This document shows, one piece after another, positions 36,973-47,057 of a stretch of 64,000 bases of DNA. Both the position numbers and the translations under genes were made by a program. Under the pieces are notes generated by a model. That model saw only the letters and a program-made list of their open reading frames with translations, had not been told where the DNA came from and searched no databases. Each line of letters opens with the position of its first letter. The first letter of the stretch is position 1. The DNA comes from Gilliamella apis (lineage in GTDB: Bacteria; Pseudomonadota; Gammaproteobacteria; Enterobacterales; Orbaceae): contig NZ_CP132381.1 of assembly GCF_030758615.1 (NCBI RefSeq), forward strand, positions 1,488,001-1,552,000, given 5' to 3'.

Positions 36973-38466
36973 ATGAATAATATCATATTATCTGTGGATT
37001 CTATTGCCAAAAATTTTGGTCCGATTCAAGCTTTGAAAAATGTTAGTTTAGACATCTACCAAGGTAGAGTTCATACGCTATTGGGCGAAAATGGCGCAGG
37101 AAAATCTACATTAATGAAAATCCTAGCCGGAATTTATCCGCCAAGTAGTGGAACAATTACCTATCAAGGCAATGTTATCACTATAAAGAATCCAACAGAA
37201 TCAAGAAAGATAGGGATTGCTATAGTTTTCCAAGAATTGAGTTTAAGTAATAACCTAACGATTGCTCAGAATATTTATGCCAATAATGAACCAAATAAAT
37301 ATGGCATTATTTCTGATAATCAAATGATTAAAAATTGTAATGCATTATTTGCGGAATATGGAATCAAATTAAATCCAACACAAATTGTTGGAACCATGTC
37401 TATGGCGCAACGGCAATTGGTTGAAATTGCAAAAGCACTTAGTTATGACGCGAAAGTATTAATCATGGATGAACCGACTTCATCATTAAGTGATAATGAA
37501 GCAGAACTACTCTTCAATATAATAGAAAAACTTAAACAAAAAGATGTTGCCATTATATATATTTCGCACCGAATGGATGAGATCATGCGTATCTCTGATG
37601 ATATTTCTGTTATGCGTGATGGCGAGTATATTGCCACCCACCAAAAAACCGAAACCACCATAGATCAGCTGATTGCTGAAATGGTTGGCCGTGAAGTACA
37701 AAATATTTATCCACCGAAATTACCTCATCAAATTCAGGAAGATCCGCCTTTATTAGAAGTTAGAAACTTAGATCATTTTAGAGAATTCAAAAATATTAGT
37801 TTTAAGGTGCATTCTGGTGAAGTAGTTGGTTTTTTTGGTTTAGTTGGTGCTGGTCGTTCAGAAGTGATGAAAGCATTGTTTGGGGTAACTAAATACCAAG
37901 GTGAAATTTTTATTTCAGGTAAAAAAGTCAATATTAATTCACCAACTCAAGCCATTGAACATGGCCTTGCTTTTGTTACCGAAAATCGTAAAGAAGAAGG
38001 CTTGGTTTTGATGCATGATGTTCATTCAAATATTAATCATATTGCCTTTCAATATGAGCCATCTTTTATCATCAATAATAGAAAAGAATTATTAAATTCG
38101 ACTAAATATATAAAAAAGATGGCTATCAAAACCAATAATCCATTCCAAGTAACCGGTAGTTTAAGTGGTGGTAACCAACAAAAAATCGTAATTGCCAAAT
38201 GGTTAGTGAAGCCACCTAAAATTTTGATTTTAGACGAACCAACTCGGGGAATAGATATCGGTGCCAAATTGGAAATTTATAAATTAATAAGAGAACTATC
38301 ATCAAAAGGTACTGCAATCATTATGATCTCATCAGAACTACCCGAGGTGATGTCTATCAGTGATCGTTTATTTGTTATGCGTAATAAAAAAATTGTAAAG
38401 GAATTTAATACTGAAGGGTTAACTCAACCAGAAGTAATGAATATAGCAACAGGAGCATGTGCATGA
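36973..38466 (+). CDS. Sugar ABC transporter ATPase (RbsA/MglA type, two ABC domains)
   Basis: Cytoplasmic energy subunit of 497 aa with two fused ABC domains. The first Walker A is GENGAGKST (about 38-46) and the first signature is MSMAQRQLVEIAKAL, with VLIMDEPTSSL; the second half has the degenerate Walker A GLVGAGRSE and the signature LSGGNQQKIVIAKW with LILDEPTRGIDIGAK. This asymmetry is normal for the family. It follows the binding protein by 51 bp and overlaps the permease gene by four bases. Confidence 0.93.
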   Translation: MNNIILSVDSIAKNFGPIQALKNVSLDIYQGRVHTLLGENGAGKSTLMKILAGIYPPSSGTITYQGNVITIKNPTESRKIGIAIVFQELSLSNNLTIAQNIYANNEPNKYGIISDNQMIKNCNALFAEYGIKLNPTQIVGTMSMAQRQLVEIAKALSYDAKVLIMDEPTSSLSDNEAELLFNIIEKLKQKDVAIIYISHRMDEIMRISDDISVMRDGEYIATHQKTETTIDQLIAEMVGREVQNIYPPKLPHQIQEDPPLLEVRNLDHFREFKNISFKVHSGEVVGFFGLVGAGRSEVMKALFGVTKYQGEIFISGKKVNINSPTQAIEHGLAFVTENRKEEGLVLMHDVHSNINHIAFQYEPSFIINNRKELLNSTKYIKKMAIKTNNPFQVTGSLSGGNQQKIVIAKWLVKPPKILILDEPTRGIDIGAKLEIYKLIRELSSKGTAIIMISSELPEVMSISDRLFVMRNKKIVKEFNTEGLTQPEVMNIATGACA

Positions 38467-39446
38467 ATACTAAAGAAAATACCTCGATGAATAATAGTAA
38501 TTTTAAAGAATCTTTTTTTAAAGTATTCCGTCAATATGGTGGAATTGTTATCGGGCTAATTGCTTTATTCATTCTGTTTTCATTTATGAATAGTAACTTT
38601 TTAACTAGTACCAACATTATGAATATTGTCTTGCAAGTATCAATTATTGCGATTACGGCATTTGGTATGACATATGTATTGCTGCTTGGTGATATCGATT
38701 TATCCGTCGGTTCAACTATAGCGTTAACAGGTACATTAGCTGCACTTGCTTTACTTTGGGGATTGCCATTTTATCTTGCCATAGTTATAGCTTTGTTACT
38801 TTCAATTGCGGTTGGTTTTATCAATGGTAGTTTAACGGCACTTGCTGGTATTCCATCGTTTATTGTGACTGTAGCAACTATGGGAATTTTCCGTGGAATT
38901 GCTTATATCATTACAGATGGTAAACCTGAAATGATTATGGATGATGTATTTCTTGAATTAGGTAATGGTGATATTTTTTCAATTCCTAATCCAATATGGG
39001 TGCTATTAATATTGTTATTAGTCAATCATTTCATCTTATCTAAAACGACTTTTGGTCGAAAAATTTATATTACTGGTGGCAACAAAGAAGCCGCTGTTTA
39101 TTCTGGAATTAATGTTAAAAAATTAAAAATACAAGTTTTCATGATAACTGCATTAATGGCAGGGATCAGTGGGTTATTGTTAGCATCAAGACTTTATTCA
39201 GGCCAACCAAGTACTGCGCAAGGTTATGAATTAGATGCTATTGCTTCAGCAGTTTTAGGCGGAACAAGCTTAAATGGCGGTCACGGCACAATTATTGGAA
39301 CAATGATAGGCGCTCTAATCATCGGTGTTATTAATAACGGCATGAACTTGATGAACATTCCTTATTTTTATCAACTAGTTGTTAAAGGATTAGTCATTCT
39401 ATTAGCTGTATATATTGATGTTCGTAATAAGAAAAACAGAGTTTAA
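38463..39446 (+). CDS. Sugar ABC transporter permease (RbsC type)
   Basis: Inner-membrane permease of about 327 aa with eight or more helices. Family marks are ITAFGMTYVLLLGDIDLSVG, LTALAGIPSFIVTVATMGIFRGIAYI, and YELDAIASAVLGGTSLNGG, the region that contacts the ATPase. I start at ATG 38463, which forms an ATGA overlap with the ATPase stop and has AGGAG seven bases upstream; the ATG at 38457 is too close to that site. The kinase gene follows 16 bp later. Confidence 0.92.
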   Translation: MNTKENTSMNNSNFKESFFKVFRQYGGIVIGLIALFILFSFMNSNFLTSTNIMNIVLQVSIIAITAFGMTYVLLLGDIDLSVGSTIALTGTLAALALLWGLPFYLAIVIALLLSIAVGFINGSLTALAGIPSFIVTVATMGIFRGIAYIITDGKPEMIMDDVFLELGNGDIFSIPNPIWVLLILLLVNHFILSKTTFGRKIYITGGNKEAAVYSGINVKKLKIQVFMITALMAGISGLLLASRLYSGQPSTAQGYELDAIASAVLGGTSLNGGHGTIIGTMIGALIIGVINNGMNLMNIPYFYQLVVKGLVILLAVYIDVRNKKNRV

Positions 39447-39462
39447 ATGGAGTTGAATTAAT

Positions 39463-40395
39463 ATGAAAAAAATATTTACACTAGGTGAAATTGTTGTCGA
39501 AATTATGGCTAACCAAAAAGGGCAATTATTTACACATGATGGACTATGGAAGGGCCCATTTGCCAGTGGTGCTCCAGCAATTTTTATCGATCAAGTGGCG
39601 AAATTAGATGAACCAGCGGCGATGATAAGTTGTGTTGGTAATGATGGCTTTGGTGAGTTAAATATAAAAAAACTGGCTGATGATGGTGTTGATATCTCTC
39701 ATATTAAAGTTATGGATGACCAAACTACGGGAAGCGCATTTGTAACTTATCATGAGGATGGTAGTCGGGATTTTATTTTTAATATAAAAAATGCTGCTTG
39801 TGCTCTGATTAATGAAGACATGGTTAGTCAAAAGATTTTAGAAGATTGCGATCATCTACATATAATGGGATCTTCGCTGTTTTCTAAACAAATTCTTGAT
39901 ACCGCTAAGAAAGCTATAGCAATAGTTAAACAAAATAAAGGTATCATTTCCTTTGATCCTAATATCCGTAAGGAAATGTTAAATCTGCCAGGCGTTAAAG
40001 AGGCGCTGTTAGCAATATTACAGCAAACCGATATTTACTTACCAAGTGAAAGTGAAGTCACACTGTTAGCCGATACGGATAATGAGAAGCAAGCGATCGA
40101 TTATTTTTTAAATAATGGTATATCTTCTATTGTTATAAAAAAAGGTAACAAGGGCGCGAGTTATTATTCGGCAAATGAATCTTTTGATGTGCAACCTCAT
40201 TTAGTTACCGAAATAGATCCGACTGGTGCAGGGGATTGTTTTGGTGGTGCATATGTCGCCTTAATTCATAAAGGTTTTACAGCCAAAAAAGCCTTAACTT
40301 ATGCTAATGCTTGCGGTGCATTGGCGGTGACAAAACAAGGACCAATGCAAGGTACGTCAACATTGGAACAGTTAGAAAAATTCCTACAAAAATAG
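39463..40395 (+). CDS. PfkB-family sugar kinase of the ABC operon
   Basis: Cytoplasmic ribokinase-fold kinase of 310 aa that would phosphorylate the imported sugar. The N-terminus FTLGEIVVEIMANQKG and the region GPFASGAPAIFIDQVAKLDEPAAMISCVGNDGFGE are near tagatose/fructo-kinase relatives, and the catalytic motif DPTGAGDCFGGAYVA is intact. As the last gene of the ABC operon it traps the sugar in the cell. No aldolase or isomerase is linked, so the next step is encoded elsewhere. Ends at a strong terminator. Confidence 0.88.
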   Translation: MKKIFTLGEIVVEIMANQKGQLFTHDGLWKGPFASGAPAIFIDQVAKLDEPAAMISCVGNDGFGELNIKKLADDGVDISHIKVMDDQTTGSAFVTYHEDGSRDFIFNIKNAACALINEDMVSQKILEDCDHLHIMGSSLFSKQILDTAKKAIAIVKQNKGIISFDPNIRKEMLNLPGVKEALLAILQQTDIYLPSESEVTLLADTDNEKQAIDYFLNNGISSIVIKKGNKGASYYSANESFDVQPHLVTEIDPTGAGDCFGGAYVALIHKGFTAKKALTYANACGALAVTKQGPMQGTSTLEQLEKFLQK

Positions 40396-40413
40396 ATGAT
40401 TTCAATCATTAAT

Positions 40414-40433
40414 AAGCCCCTAATTAGGGGCTT
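40414..40433. terminator. Terminator of the sugar ABC operon
   Basis: Palindromic stem aagcccc / ggggctt with six-base loop taatta, followed by seven T. Confidence 0.92.
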
Positions 40434-40749
40434 TTTTTATTAAATTTGCCATAAAAAACATTACATTATTTAAAATTTTCAATAATTTTTTATATATTGT
40501 TTTATGCCTTCAGACATTAATAATATTGAAAATAGCGATTTAAATTTTTGCTTATTTGTGTGACGTTGTCACTAATTTTAAGGCAAATCTTAACTAGAAT
40601 TAGCTTACAATATTAAATAAAAAATCTAGTTAAATAATAGTTGATATTATACTATTCAAAGTGTTGTTAATTATAGAAAAATCAATAGCATAGTTTTATT
40701 CTAACTATTTATTTGGTAAATATTTATAAACATAAATTGTGAATTAATT
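40434..40749. other. 315-bp gap between convergent kinase and DeoR genes
   Basis: AT-rich, no gene. It contains a perfect palindrome gtgac-gtt-gtcac (40560-40572) that resembles an operator although no start codon of a known gene is nearby. An unannotated small RNA promoter is conceivable. Confidence 0.5.
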
Positions 40750-41571
40750 TTATTTTTTCATTGAGTTTTGATAAATAACGCTATCTTTATTAACACTAGA
40801 TTGTTTAAATGAACAATTAGTTATCTGCTGATGATATTCTGCCATTGTTGAGTTAGAAAGAATGATAACATCAATTTGCTGAAGTGAAGCAAATCCAAAA
40901 GTATCATTTTCTTCAATTCGACTGGGTAGAAGCGCGATGCGACAATTAGCGTTGTTTAATAATAATTGATAACCTTCCATCAATTGACTATTCGATATGG
41001 CAATTTCATCATCGGTATTGATTGCCTCTATTTCAAATATAACGGTAGATAATTCATATTTTGCTAATAGAGTTTGCACATCATTTTTATCAAAATTAGT
41101 ATATTTTTGATTAAATACTCCACCAATTAACACGATTTCACCCTGAATATAATCTTTTGCTAACATAGCAAAGCTTAAATCATTAACGATCAGAGTGAGA
41201 TTTTTTTTATTATATAAATATGGTATGAGTTTTCTAGTTATTTTACCATTTAACAAACATAGCGTATCTCCATCATTGATGAATGATAAACATCGCATAA
41301 TCAAACTAATATCAGAGTAAGCGTTTTTGGCTTCATTGTTTGATTCTTGATGGGATTTATCAAAACTATCTTTAGGTTGTAAATATATGGCTCCACCAAA
41401 GGATCGTTTAAGATAACCTTGTTGTTCTAAATAATTTAAATCTTGTCGTATAGTGACACCAGATACATTTAATAATTCAGATAATTCATCAACTTTAACT
41501 TCACCTTGCTTTCTAACTATTTCGGCAATATCTAATCGTCTTTTTAGCAGTGAAGTATTTCCTTTAGCCAA
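40750..41571 (-). CDS. DeoR-family transcriptional regulator
   Basis: Sugar-operon repressor of 273 aa. The N-terminal helix-turn-helix is RRLDIAEIVRKQGEVKVDELSELLNVSGVTIRQDLNYLEQQGYLKRSFGGA in outline, with VSGVTIRQDLNYLE as recognition part. The effector domain keeps LIVNDLSFAM and ELSTVIFEIEA but lacks the usual GG-phosphosugar loops in clear form, so it is a divergent member. It is convergent with the sugar ABC operon it probably controls. There are 309 bp before the next gene upstream. Confidence 0.86.
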   Translation of the reverse strand: MAKGNTSLLKRRLDIAEIVRKQGEVKVDELSELLNVSGVTIRQDLNYLEQQGYLKRSFGGAIYLQPKDSFDKSHQESNNEAKNAYSDISLIMRCLSFINDGDTLCLLNGKITRKLIPYLYNKKNLTLIVNDLSFAMLAKDYIQGEIVLIGGVFNQKYTNFDKNDVQTLLAKYELSTVIFEIEAINTDDEIAISNSQLMEGYQLLLNNANCRIALLPSRIEENDTFGFASLQQIDVIILSNSTMAEYHQQITNCSFKQSSVNKDSVIYQNSMKK

Positions 41572-41880
41572 TTTTATTTACCTCTTTAAAAATTATGTGT
41601 TAATGAACTATACAAAAACAGATGATTAAATACTTGTGCAAATAAAACTTAAAGTTGAGATATATTGCACGTTACTAAATCAGAAATAATCCTTATTAAT
41701 ATCAGTATAATGAATTATTTAAATATAATGATGCATACATAAAAATAATATAAAGCAGATTATTTCACTTATATTATTACTAAATTGAAAGATTAAATAT
41801 ATATTTAGCTTTATTATCTGCTTTATTTTGTATAAATGGTGAGCTAACATTAGTTAGAAGCTAATAAAAGTGAATGCGTT
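41572..41880. other. Divergent promoter region with an inverted repeat
   Basis: It serves deoR leftwards and the 41881 gene rightwards. A perfect 11-bp inverted repeat, ataaagcagat (41750-41760) and atctgctttat (41816-41826), encloses 55 bp and may be an operator pair. No gene seen. Confidence 0.5.
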
Positions 41881-42306
41881 ATGTTTAAAAAATTAACCAA
41901 TATACAAATTCATAACAATACAATCATCATAGATGGCCATGAAAGTAAAGTTCGTGTTGATGGAACTTGCTTAGAGGCTGCTCTATTAGTGGATGACAAT
42001 TATATTTTGTTATTTGTTACTTTTGATTGTCCATTTGAAGAAATTTTAGCTATTTATTTATTAGATTTACAACAAAATAGAATAATTGATAAAGCGAAAA
42101 TATATCGAATGTATTATACAGATTTTTTCAGTGATTTAGTGATTCTTTCAGAAAATAGGATTTCTTTTGATTTTCTGATCGAAGGTGGTTGGACATTAGA
42201 ATTATTTGATAAACCGAAAAAATCGCTAACGTATTTATTTCCAACATTATTGGTGAAGCGACCATTTTCATTAACGAGATACTTTAGTATAAAAAATAAT
42301 GTTTAA
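41881..42306 (+). CDS. Unknown cytoplasmic protein (141 aa)
   Basis: Not recognised. It is a compact protein without signal peptide or clear membrane helix. Beta-rich pattern with ILLFVTFDCPFEEILAIYLL and IEGGWTLELF. There is no strong ribosome binding site. It is divergent from the DeoR gene and lies before the MFS gene, which converges from the right; no functional link is clear. Confidence 0.6.
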   Translation: MFKKLTNIQIHNNTIIIDGHESKVRVDGTCLEAALLVDDNYILLFVTFDCPFEEILAIYLLDLQQNRIIDKAKIYRMYYTDFFSDLVILSENRISFDFLIEGGWTLELFDKPKKSLTYLFPTLLVKRPFSLTRYFSIKNNV

Positions 42307-42518
42307 TACGATTCAAAACTTTATATGATTGATATCGTCATTTAACTAATATTTTAATTAAATCAATTTATTAATTATTTTGGTGTAAAAATTAGTAGAG
42401 TAAGTTGTAATACATTTTTATCATTAATCAAACAATAATTTAAAGTTATGTATCAATAGATTAAAACGTACTGTTATACTCAAGAGACTGTACAAAGATA
42501 TCAAAAAATTACAACTTA

Positions 42519-43727
42519 TTATTTATTTCTAATCATTAAGTTAATAACAATTATACTTATTAGCGCCAATAAAAAGGCAATGAGATAATTAAAGTATTCA
42601 GCGATTGTCATTGAAATTGAGGAACCGATTATTTCAGAGAATAATAAGCTACTTTGAAAAATAGCATAATCTGTAGCAGTTTGCTTTCCTTGTTTGGCAA
42701 AAATCATTGTAATGGTGTAAATACTAACATTAATCGTTCCAATACCAATACCTAAAATAGTCATCATAATGGTAGTCGTAATAGGATTAATATAGTCAGG
42801 CATATTGTAAAGTAAACACCAAAACAGAATTAGAAAAAAGAGTAGAGCAAAACCAATTTTTAGTGTTTGATAAGGTTGTTTAGTTTTTAATAAATAGGCT
42901 GCAATGGCACAACCTAAAAGCATGGTTAAATAACCACCAATACCTGTATAAATACCAACATCACTCACAGAGAACCCATGATCCAGTAAAATAAATTTAG
43001 TTGTGGTTAAAATTACCGAACCAGCAAAAGGTATCATGATCGCAAGAAATAGCATATGGTAAGCATTTTTTCGTTTAAAAAAATTGTGGATTCTTGCTCT
43101 GGAATTGGATCGCGAATTGTGGCCTAAATTAGGCTCTGTCCATATAGTGAGTTGTATAATCGATACAAAAATAATTACAACTAACAGTAAAATACTATAG
43201 GTTTTTCCTAAATAATCATAACAAACGGTTACTCCAGCCCCGCCAATAAGCATACCAGTAATATTGCCCATTACTTGAATACTATTTATCTGGCTAATAG
43301 TGTTGTTTTGCGATAAATCTGCTGCAAGCCCGTCAGTTGCAATATCGAGTGTTGCAGAAACGATACAAGAAAAGATGATTACTATAAGAAGATAAGTAGT
43401 CGTTTCTGATGTGAAAGGGGTGAAAGCAATAATGGTTATCAAAATTGCTAATAGACATTGCATTGGTAGTAACCAACTTTTTCGATAACCTATTTTAGTT
43501 ATCCAGTGATTTTCGACTAACGGAGCCCATATAAATTTGATAACCCAAGGCAAACCCGCTAGTGGAATCATTGCTATCACGGCTAACGAAACACCTGAAT
43601 CACGTAATAAGATAGGGTAGGCGTCAAAAGCTAATCCAACGGGAATACCTTGTATGATATAGAGTTGCGCAATAATAAATAAAAAATAACTTTTCTGCTT
43701 ATAATAAGGAATGGTTTTATTATCCAT
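42519..43727 (-). CDS. RhtX/FptX-type MFS siderophore permease
   Basis: Inner-membrane transporter of 402 aa with about 12 helices. The segments LYIIQGIPVGLAFDAYPILLRDSGVSL, WVIKFIWAPLVENHW and ATLDIATDGLAADL resemble the RhtX/FptX family, which imports iron-siderophore complexes through one protein without an ABC ATPase. Its genomic setting beside a PchR/YbtA-like regulator and a TonB receptor fits that. The start is ATG 43727, 138 bp from the divergent regulator start, with a shared Fur-like palindrome between. The specific siderophore is not known. Confidence 0.85.
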   Translation of the reverse strand: MDNKTIPYYKQKSYFLFIIAQLYIIQGIPVGLAFDAYPILLRDSGVSLAVIAMIPLAGLPWVIKFIWAPLVENHWITKIGYRKSWLLPMQCLLAILITIIAFTPFTSETTTYLLIVIIFSCIVSATLDIATDGLAADLSQNNTISQINSIQVMGNITGMLIGGAGVTVCYDYLGKTYSILLLVVIIFVSIIQLTIWTEPNLGHNSRSNSRARIHNFFKRKNAYHMLFLAIMIPFAGSVILTTTKFILLDHGFSVSDVGIYTGIGGYLTMLLGCAIAAYLLKTKQPYQTLKIGFALLFFLILFWCLLYNMPDYINPITTTIMMTILGIGIGTINVSIYTITMIFAKQGKQTATDYAIFQSSLLFSEIIGSSISMTIAEYFNYLIAFLLALISIIVINLMIRNK

Positions 43728-43822
43728 GAAAATTTCTATATGAATATATAATAATTATCTTATTACATATTCTATACTCCTAAGCATTACAACTTATGAA
43801 TAGTAGCTTTATTATGTTGTAA

Positions 43823-43851
43823 ATGCAAATGATATTTGTTATCGTTTGCAT
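43823..43851. promoter_or_regulatory. Fur-like / AraC operator palindrome between MFS and regulator genes
   Basis: Arms atgcaaatgata and tatcgtttgcat pair at 11 of 12 positions around TTTGT. The inner TGATA-N5-TATC resembles a Fur box. It lies 14 bp before the AraC-type start codon, partly over its ribosome binding region, and about 95 bp from the MFS start. Confidence 0.6.
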
Positions 43852-43865
43852 TGTTTGGAGGATGT

Positions 43866-44777
43866 ATGTGTTTTGATAATCAATTAACCAATAAAAATCT
43901 AAATTATAGCGGTAAAGGTCTATCATATATTGAGTTACAACCAGGCTTAGCTATATGCATTAACAGTGCTGCAGATCTAAATGCTGTGGATGTTAGTAAA
44001 ACGTTTTCGAGTAGTGAAAATTGCTTATGCTTTAATTGCCAGTTACAAGGTAAATTGAGTGTACAGATTAAAGATAAGAAATTTGTAAGTAAAGAAGGCG
44101 ATTTAACCTTTGGTTTCGCTGATGGTGAGATTTTTCATTTACAACATTCCAAGGATTTTTGCAATATTGAGGTTATGATAATGCCAAAATTATTGGATGT
44201 TTTAATTGGTGATATGGATTTTCAATTTTCTTGTTTAGATGAAAAGATCAATTTCTTTTTGCAGCATTATCAGATACAGCAAAACAAAAATGTATTATCT
44301 TGTGCTCGACAACTATTTTATTTAATGCAAAACACTGATTGTAAAATCACCAACCGTCTATTGTTATATGCCCATGTTTTAAAGTACTTAAATTGGTATT
44401 TTAAGTCTTTTGAACAACAATCTACTAAACATGAATTTACGCAATGGGAATATCAACAACTTAACCATGCTCGTAATTGTTTAATAAGTGATTTAACCTG
44501 TCCTCCTACTATCAATTGTTTAGCTAAACAAACAGGTCTCAATCAGAGTAAGTTAAAAAAAGGTTTCAAGCAGATTTTTGGTAAAAGTATTTATGCTTAT
44601 TTTTTGGCAGAAAGGATGCATAAAGCTAAACAGTTATTAGCCGAATATAGTGTTACAGAAACGGCAATTATGATGGGTTATAGCAATATTAGTCATTTTA
44701 GTTCAGCATTTAGAAAACAGTTTGGGGTATTACCTAAAGAGATACGCCGCCAGTATTCGTCTAAGTTTCTCGAATAA
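43866..44777 (+). CDS. AraC-family regulator, PchR/YbtA type
   Basis: Transcription activator of 303 aa. The C-terminal pair of helix-turn-helix motifs is visible as PTINCLAKQTGLNQSKLKKGF and ETAIMMGYSNISHFSSAFRKQFG, the AraC signature. The N-terminal part would bind an iron chelate, as PchR and YbtA do for pyochelin and yersiniabactin. ATG 43866 (MCFDNQL) has GGAGGA just upstream, so I chose it over an earlier in-frame start. It is divergent from the MFS gene and convergent with the TonB receptor; the three make one uptake unit. Confidence 0.88.
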   Translation: MCFDNQLTNKNLNYSGKGLSYIELQPGLAICINSAADLNAVDVSKTFSSSENCLCFNCQLQGKLSVQIKDKKFVSKEGDLTFGFADGEIFHLQHSKDFCNIEVMIMPKLLDVLIGDMDFQFSCLDEKINFFLQHYQIQQNKNVLSCARQLFYLMQNTDCKITNRLLLYAHVLKYLNWYFKSFEQQSTKHEFTQWEYQQLNHARNCLISDLTCPPTINCLAKQTGLNQSKLKKGFKQIFGKSIYAYFLAERMHKAKQLLAEYSVTETAIMMGYSNISHFSSAFRKQFGVLPKEIRRQYSSKFLE

Positions 44778-44840
44778 TGACGGCATGGTTAAGCTATTAT
44801 TTAACTGATTTAAAGTGTATCCCTTTAAAATTAAGTATTG

Positions 44841-47057
44841 TTAATAGTTATAAATAAAACCAACTCCTAAAGTTCGGCCTCTACCAGGCGAACCAATTGT
44901 TGCATCAGGGCCATCATGAGACAGTGCTGGAATATGATATCCCCATAAATCGTAGGATTTATTTAGTAGATTGTCACCCCACACATAAAACTCAGCATTT
45001 TCTGTTTTGACAGCAATTCGAGCATCAAGTTTGTTATAAGCTTTTAAGCCAAATTTATTTTGCACATCAGCTTGGCGAGAACCAATATAACGATCAGTTA
45101 TTTGCGTTTCTAATGATATTCCTGAAGCTAAATTTAGTGGTATAGAGTGTAGAATGGTTAAGTTAGCATTCCAATGAGATGTATCCGGCACTTCGTTATG
45201 TTTTTTTACATGAGCTAAACTTTTGTTAGGCGTACCGACTATTTTAGCATTGGTGTAACCTATGCCACCTGAAAAGTCTAAATTTCCTGGTGCCTTCCAA
45301 AAACCATCTAGCTCTACACCATAACTTCGGATATCATAATTTTCAACCACAGAAACAAACGTCGCTGGATTATAAGCCATTAGATGTTCACGTTTAGTAT
45401 CATTATAAAAGAATGCCGTGTTTAATCCTACCGTATTATTTTCAGTTTTTAACCCTATTTCATAAGCGTTTACATACGCTGATTTATAGGCTTGATCTGA
45501 ACGACCAATAGTAGCAAAATCCGTACCTTCATCATTGAAACCACCTGTTTTATATCCTCTTGAGTAAAGACCATACAGGGTAGCATAATCATTAAGTAAA
45601 AAATTCAAACCTAATCGGCCAGTAGTAAAGTTATCGGTTATCTTTTGCTTATCAAAAGCCATGGTTGGTTTATCTTTATTATTTTCAGCATAAATTGAGT
45701 TAGCTAGCCATTTTGCATGATAATTCTTCTTTTCGTAAGATTGACGAAGACCTGCTGTTAATTTGAGTTTTTCGGTAACAGGGTAGGTGACTTCACCAAA
45801 CACTCCGACATTATCTGTTTCGAACTGTCTTCTAATGTTAGCATTCAATGCATTACTTGGATAAAACACATCCATAACATCATAAGTATTTCTATGACGA
45901 TCATTGGTATAGTAGTTTATACCTGCTACCCAAAATATTGGTGCTTCAGGTTTAGATGAAATTCTAAATTCTTGAGTGAAAAGATCTTCTTTGGTTAAAT
46001 AAGACCAATTAGATGGTGGTGACATACCGCTCAAATGGTGGTATAACCTACCTTCATAAATTGGTGATCTTCTGTCACTTTTGCTATACGAATAACCGGT
46101 AATAGAACTCAATAAGCTATTATCCAACTCATGTTCCACTTTTAAATTGAAACGATAAATATTTTTGTCATTCTTGTCACTGCTATTTGGAATGTCAATC
46201 TTAGGGTGATGTCCATATGGGCGCATCATATACATATCGTCCATACCCATAGCTTCTTCTATTTCGGTAATAAATGAGATAGAAGTGAGTTCTGAAGCTT
46301 CCCATAATAATGTGCCTCTAGCGATTTTATTTCTAAGAATACTCACCGGTTTATGGTCATTAACATTTTCTAGAATGCTATCTGCTTCATCATAACGGAC
46401 AGCAAATCGAGCACTTAATTGATCGGATAAAGGGCCACTGATGACGCCTTCGGTTAATATTTGATTATTTTGTCCGAATTCGGTTCTAAAAGCTGATTCA
46501 AAATAGCGAGTTGGTTTTTTCGAAATAACGTTGATAGCACCAGCCTCGCTATTTCGGCCAAATAATGTCCCTTGCGGGCCTTTTAATACTTCGACACGTT
46601 GAACATCAAGTAAATTTAAGGTCGTATTACTTTTTGATTGTGGCATCCCATCCACGTTAATACTAACCGAGCTGTCATCGCCACTCATAGGTAATACAGA
46701 ACCGACACCACGCATTCGAATAGATTTCGCTGCCCCCATATTACTAATTACTTGTACACCGACAGTATCATTTAAAGCTTTTTCTAAAGTGGTCTCCCGC
46801 CGGTCAACCAGTTTTTTGTCGTCAACAATATTGACCGTAAATGGAATATCCTTGGCTGACTCTTTTACATGTCTAGCAGTAACTATCAATTGTTCTACTT
46901 GATCACTATCGTCTTTTTTTTCAGCTGTATCTGCCATTGTGTTAAACGATAAACATAAAATACCGGCCATTAACCACGGTGAACCAATAATGCTTTTGTT
47001 AGAACAAACTAATGCTTTATTAGTTATTTTATTGGTAAAAACTAATTTGTATCTCAT
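44841..47057 (-). CDS. TonB-dependent siderophore receptor, FyuA/pesticin type
   Basis: Outer-membrane receptor of 738 aa. A long N-terminal export signal (WLMAGILCLSFNTMA) is followed by EQLIVTARHVKESAKDIPF as TonB box and plug start, with VQRVEVLKGPQGTLFGRNSEAGAINVISK (plug signature) and a barrel ending in LGVGFIYNY. The layout resembles FyuA and other receptors of iron-siderophores. Encoded beside an RhtX-type permease and a PchR-type regulator, it likely imports a foreign siderophore. No siderophore biosynthesis gene lies nearby. A Fur-like box is upstream at 47170-47188. Confidence 0.9.
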   Translation of the reverse strand: MRYKLVFTNKITNKALVCSNKSIIGSPWLMAGILCLSFNTMADTAEKKDDSDQVEQLIVTARHVKESAKDIPFTVNIVDDKKLVDRRETTLEKALNDTVGVQVISNMGAAKSIRMRGVGSVLPMSGDDSSVSINVDGMPQSKSNTTLNLLDVQRVEVLKGPQGTLFGRNSEAGAINVISKKPTRYFESAFRTEFGQNNQILTEGVISGPLSDQLSARFAVRYDEADSILENVNDHKPVSILRNKIARGTLLWEASELTSISFITEIEEAMGMDDMYMMRPYGHHPKIDIPNSSDKNDKNIYRFNLKVEHELDNSLLSSITGYSYSKSDRRSPIYEGRLYHHLSGMSPPSNWSYLTKEDLFTQEFRISSKPEAPIFWVAGINYYTNDRHRNTYDVMDVFYPSNALNANIRRQFETDNVGVFGEVTYPVTEKLKLTAGLRQSYEKKNYHAKWLANSIYAENNKDKPTMAFDKQKITDNFTTGRLGLNFLLNDYATLYGLYSRGYKTGGFNDEGTDFATIGRSDQAYKSAYVNAYEIGLKTENNTVGLNTAFFYNDTKREHLMAYNPATFVSVVENYDIRSYGVELDGFWKAPGNLDFSGGIGYTNAKIVGTPNKSLAHVKKHNEVPDTSHWNANLTILHSIPLNLASGISLETQITDRYIGSRQADVQNKFGLKAYNKLDARIAVKTENAEFYVWGDNLLNKSYDLWGYHIPALSHDGPDATIGSPGRGRTLGVGFIYNY

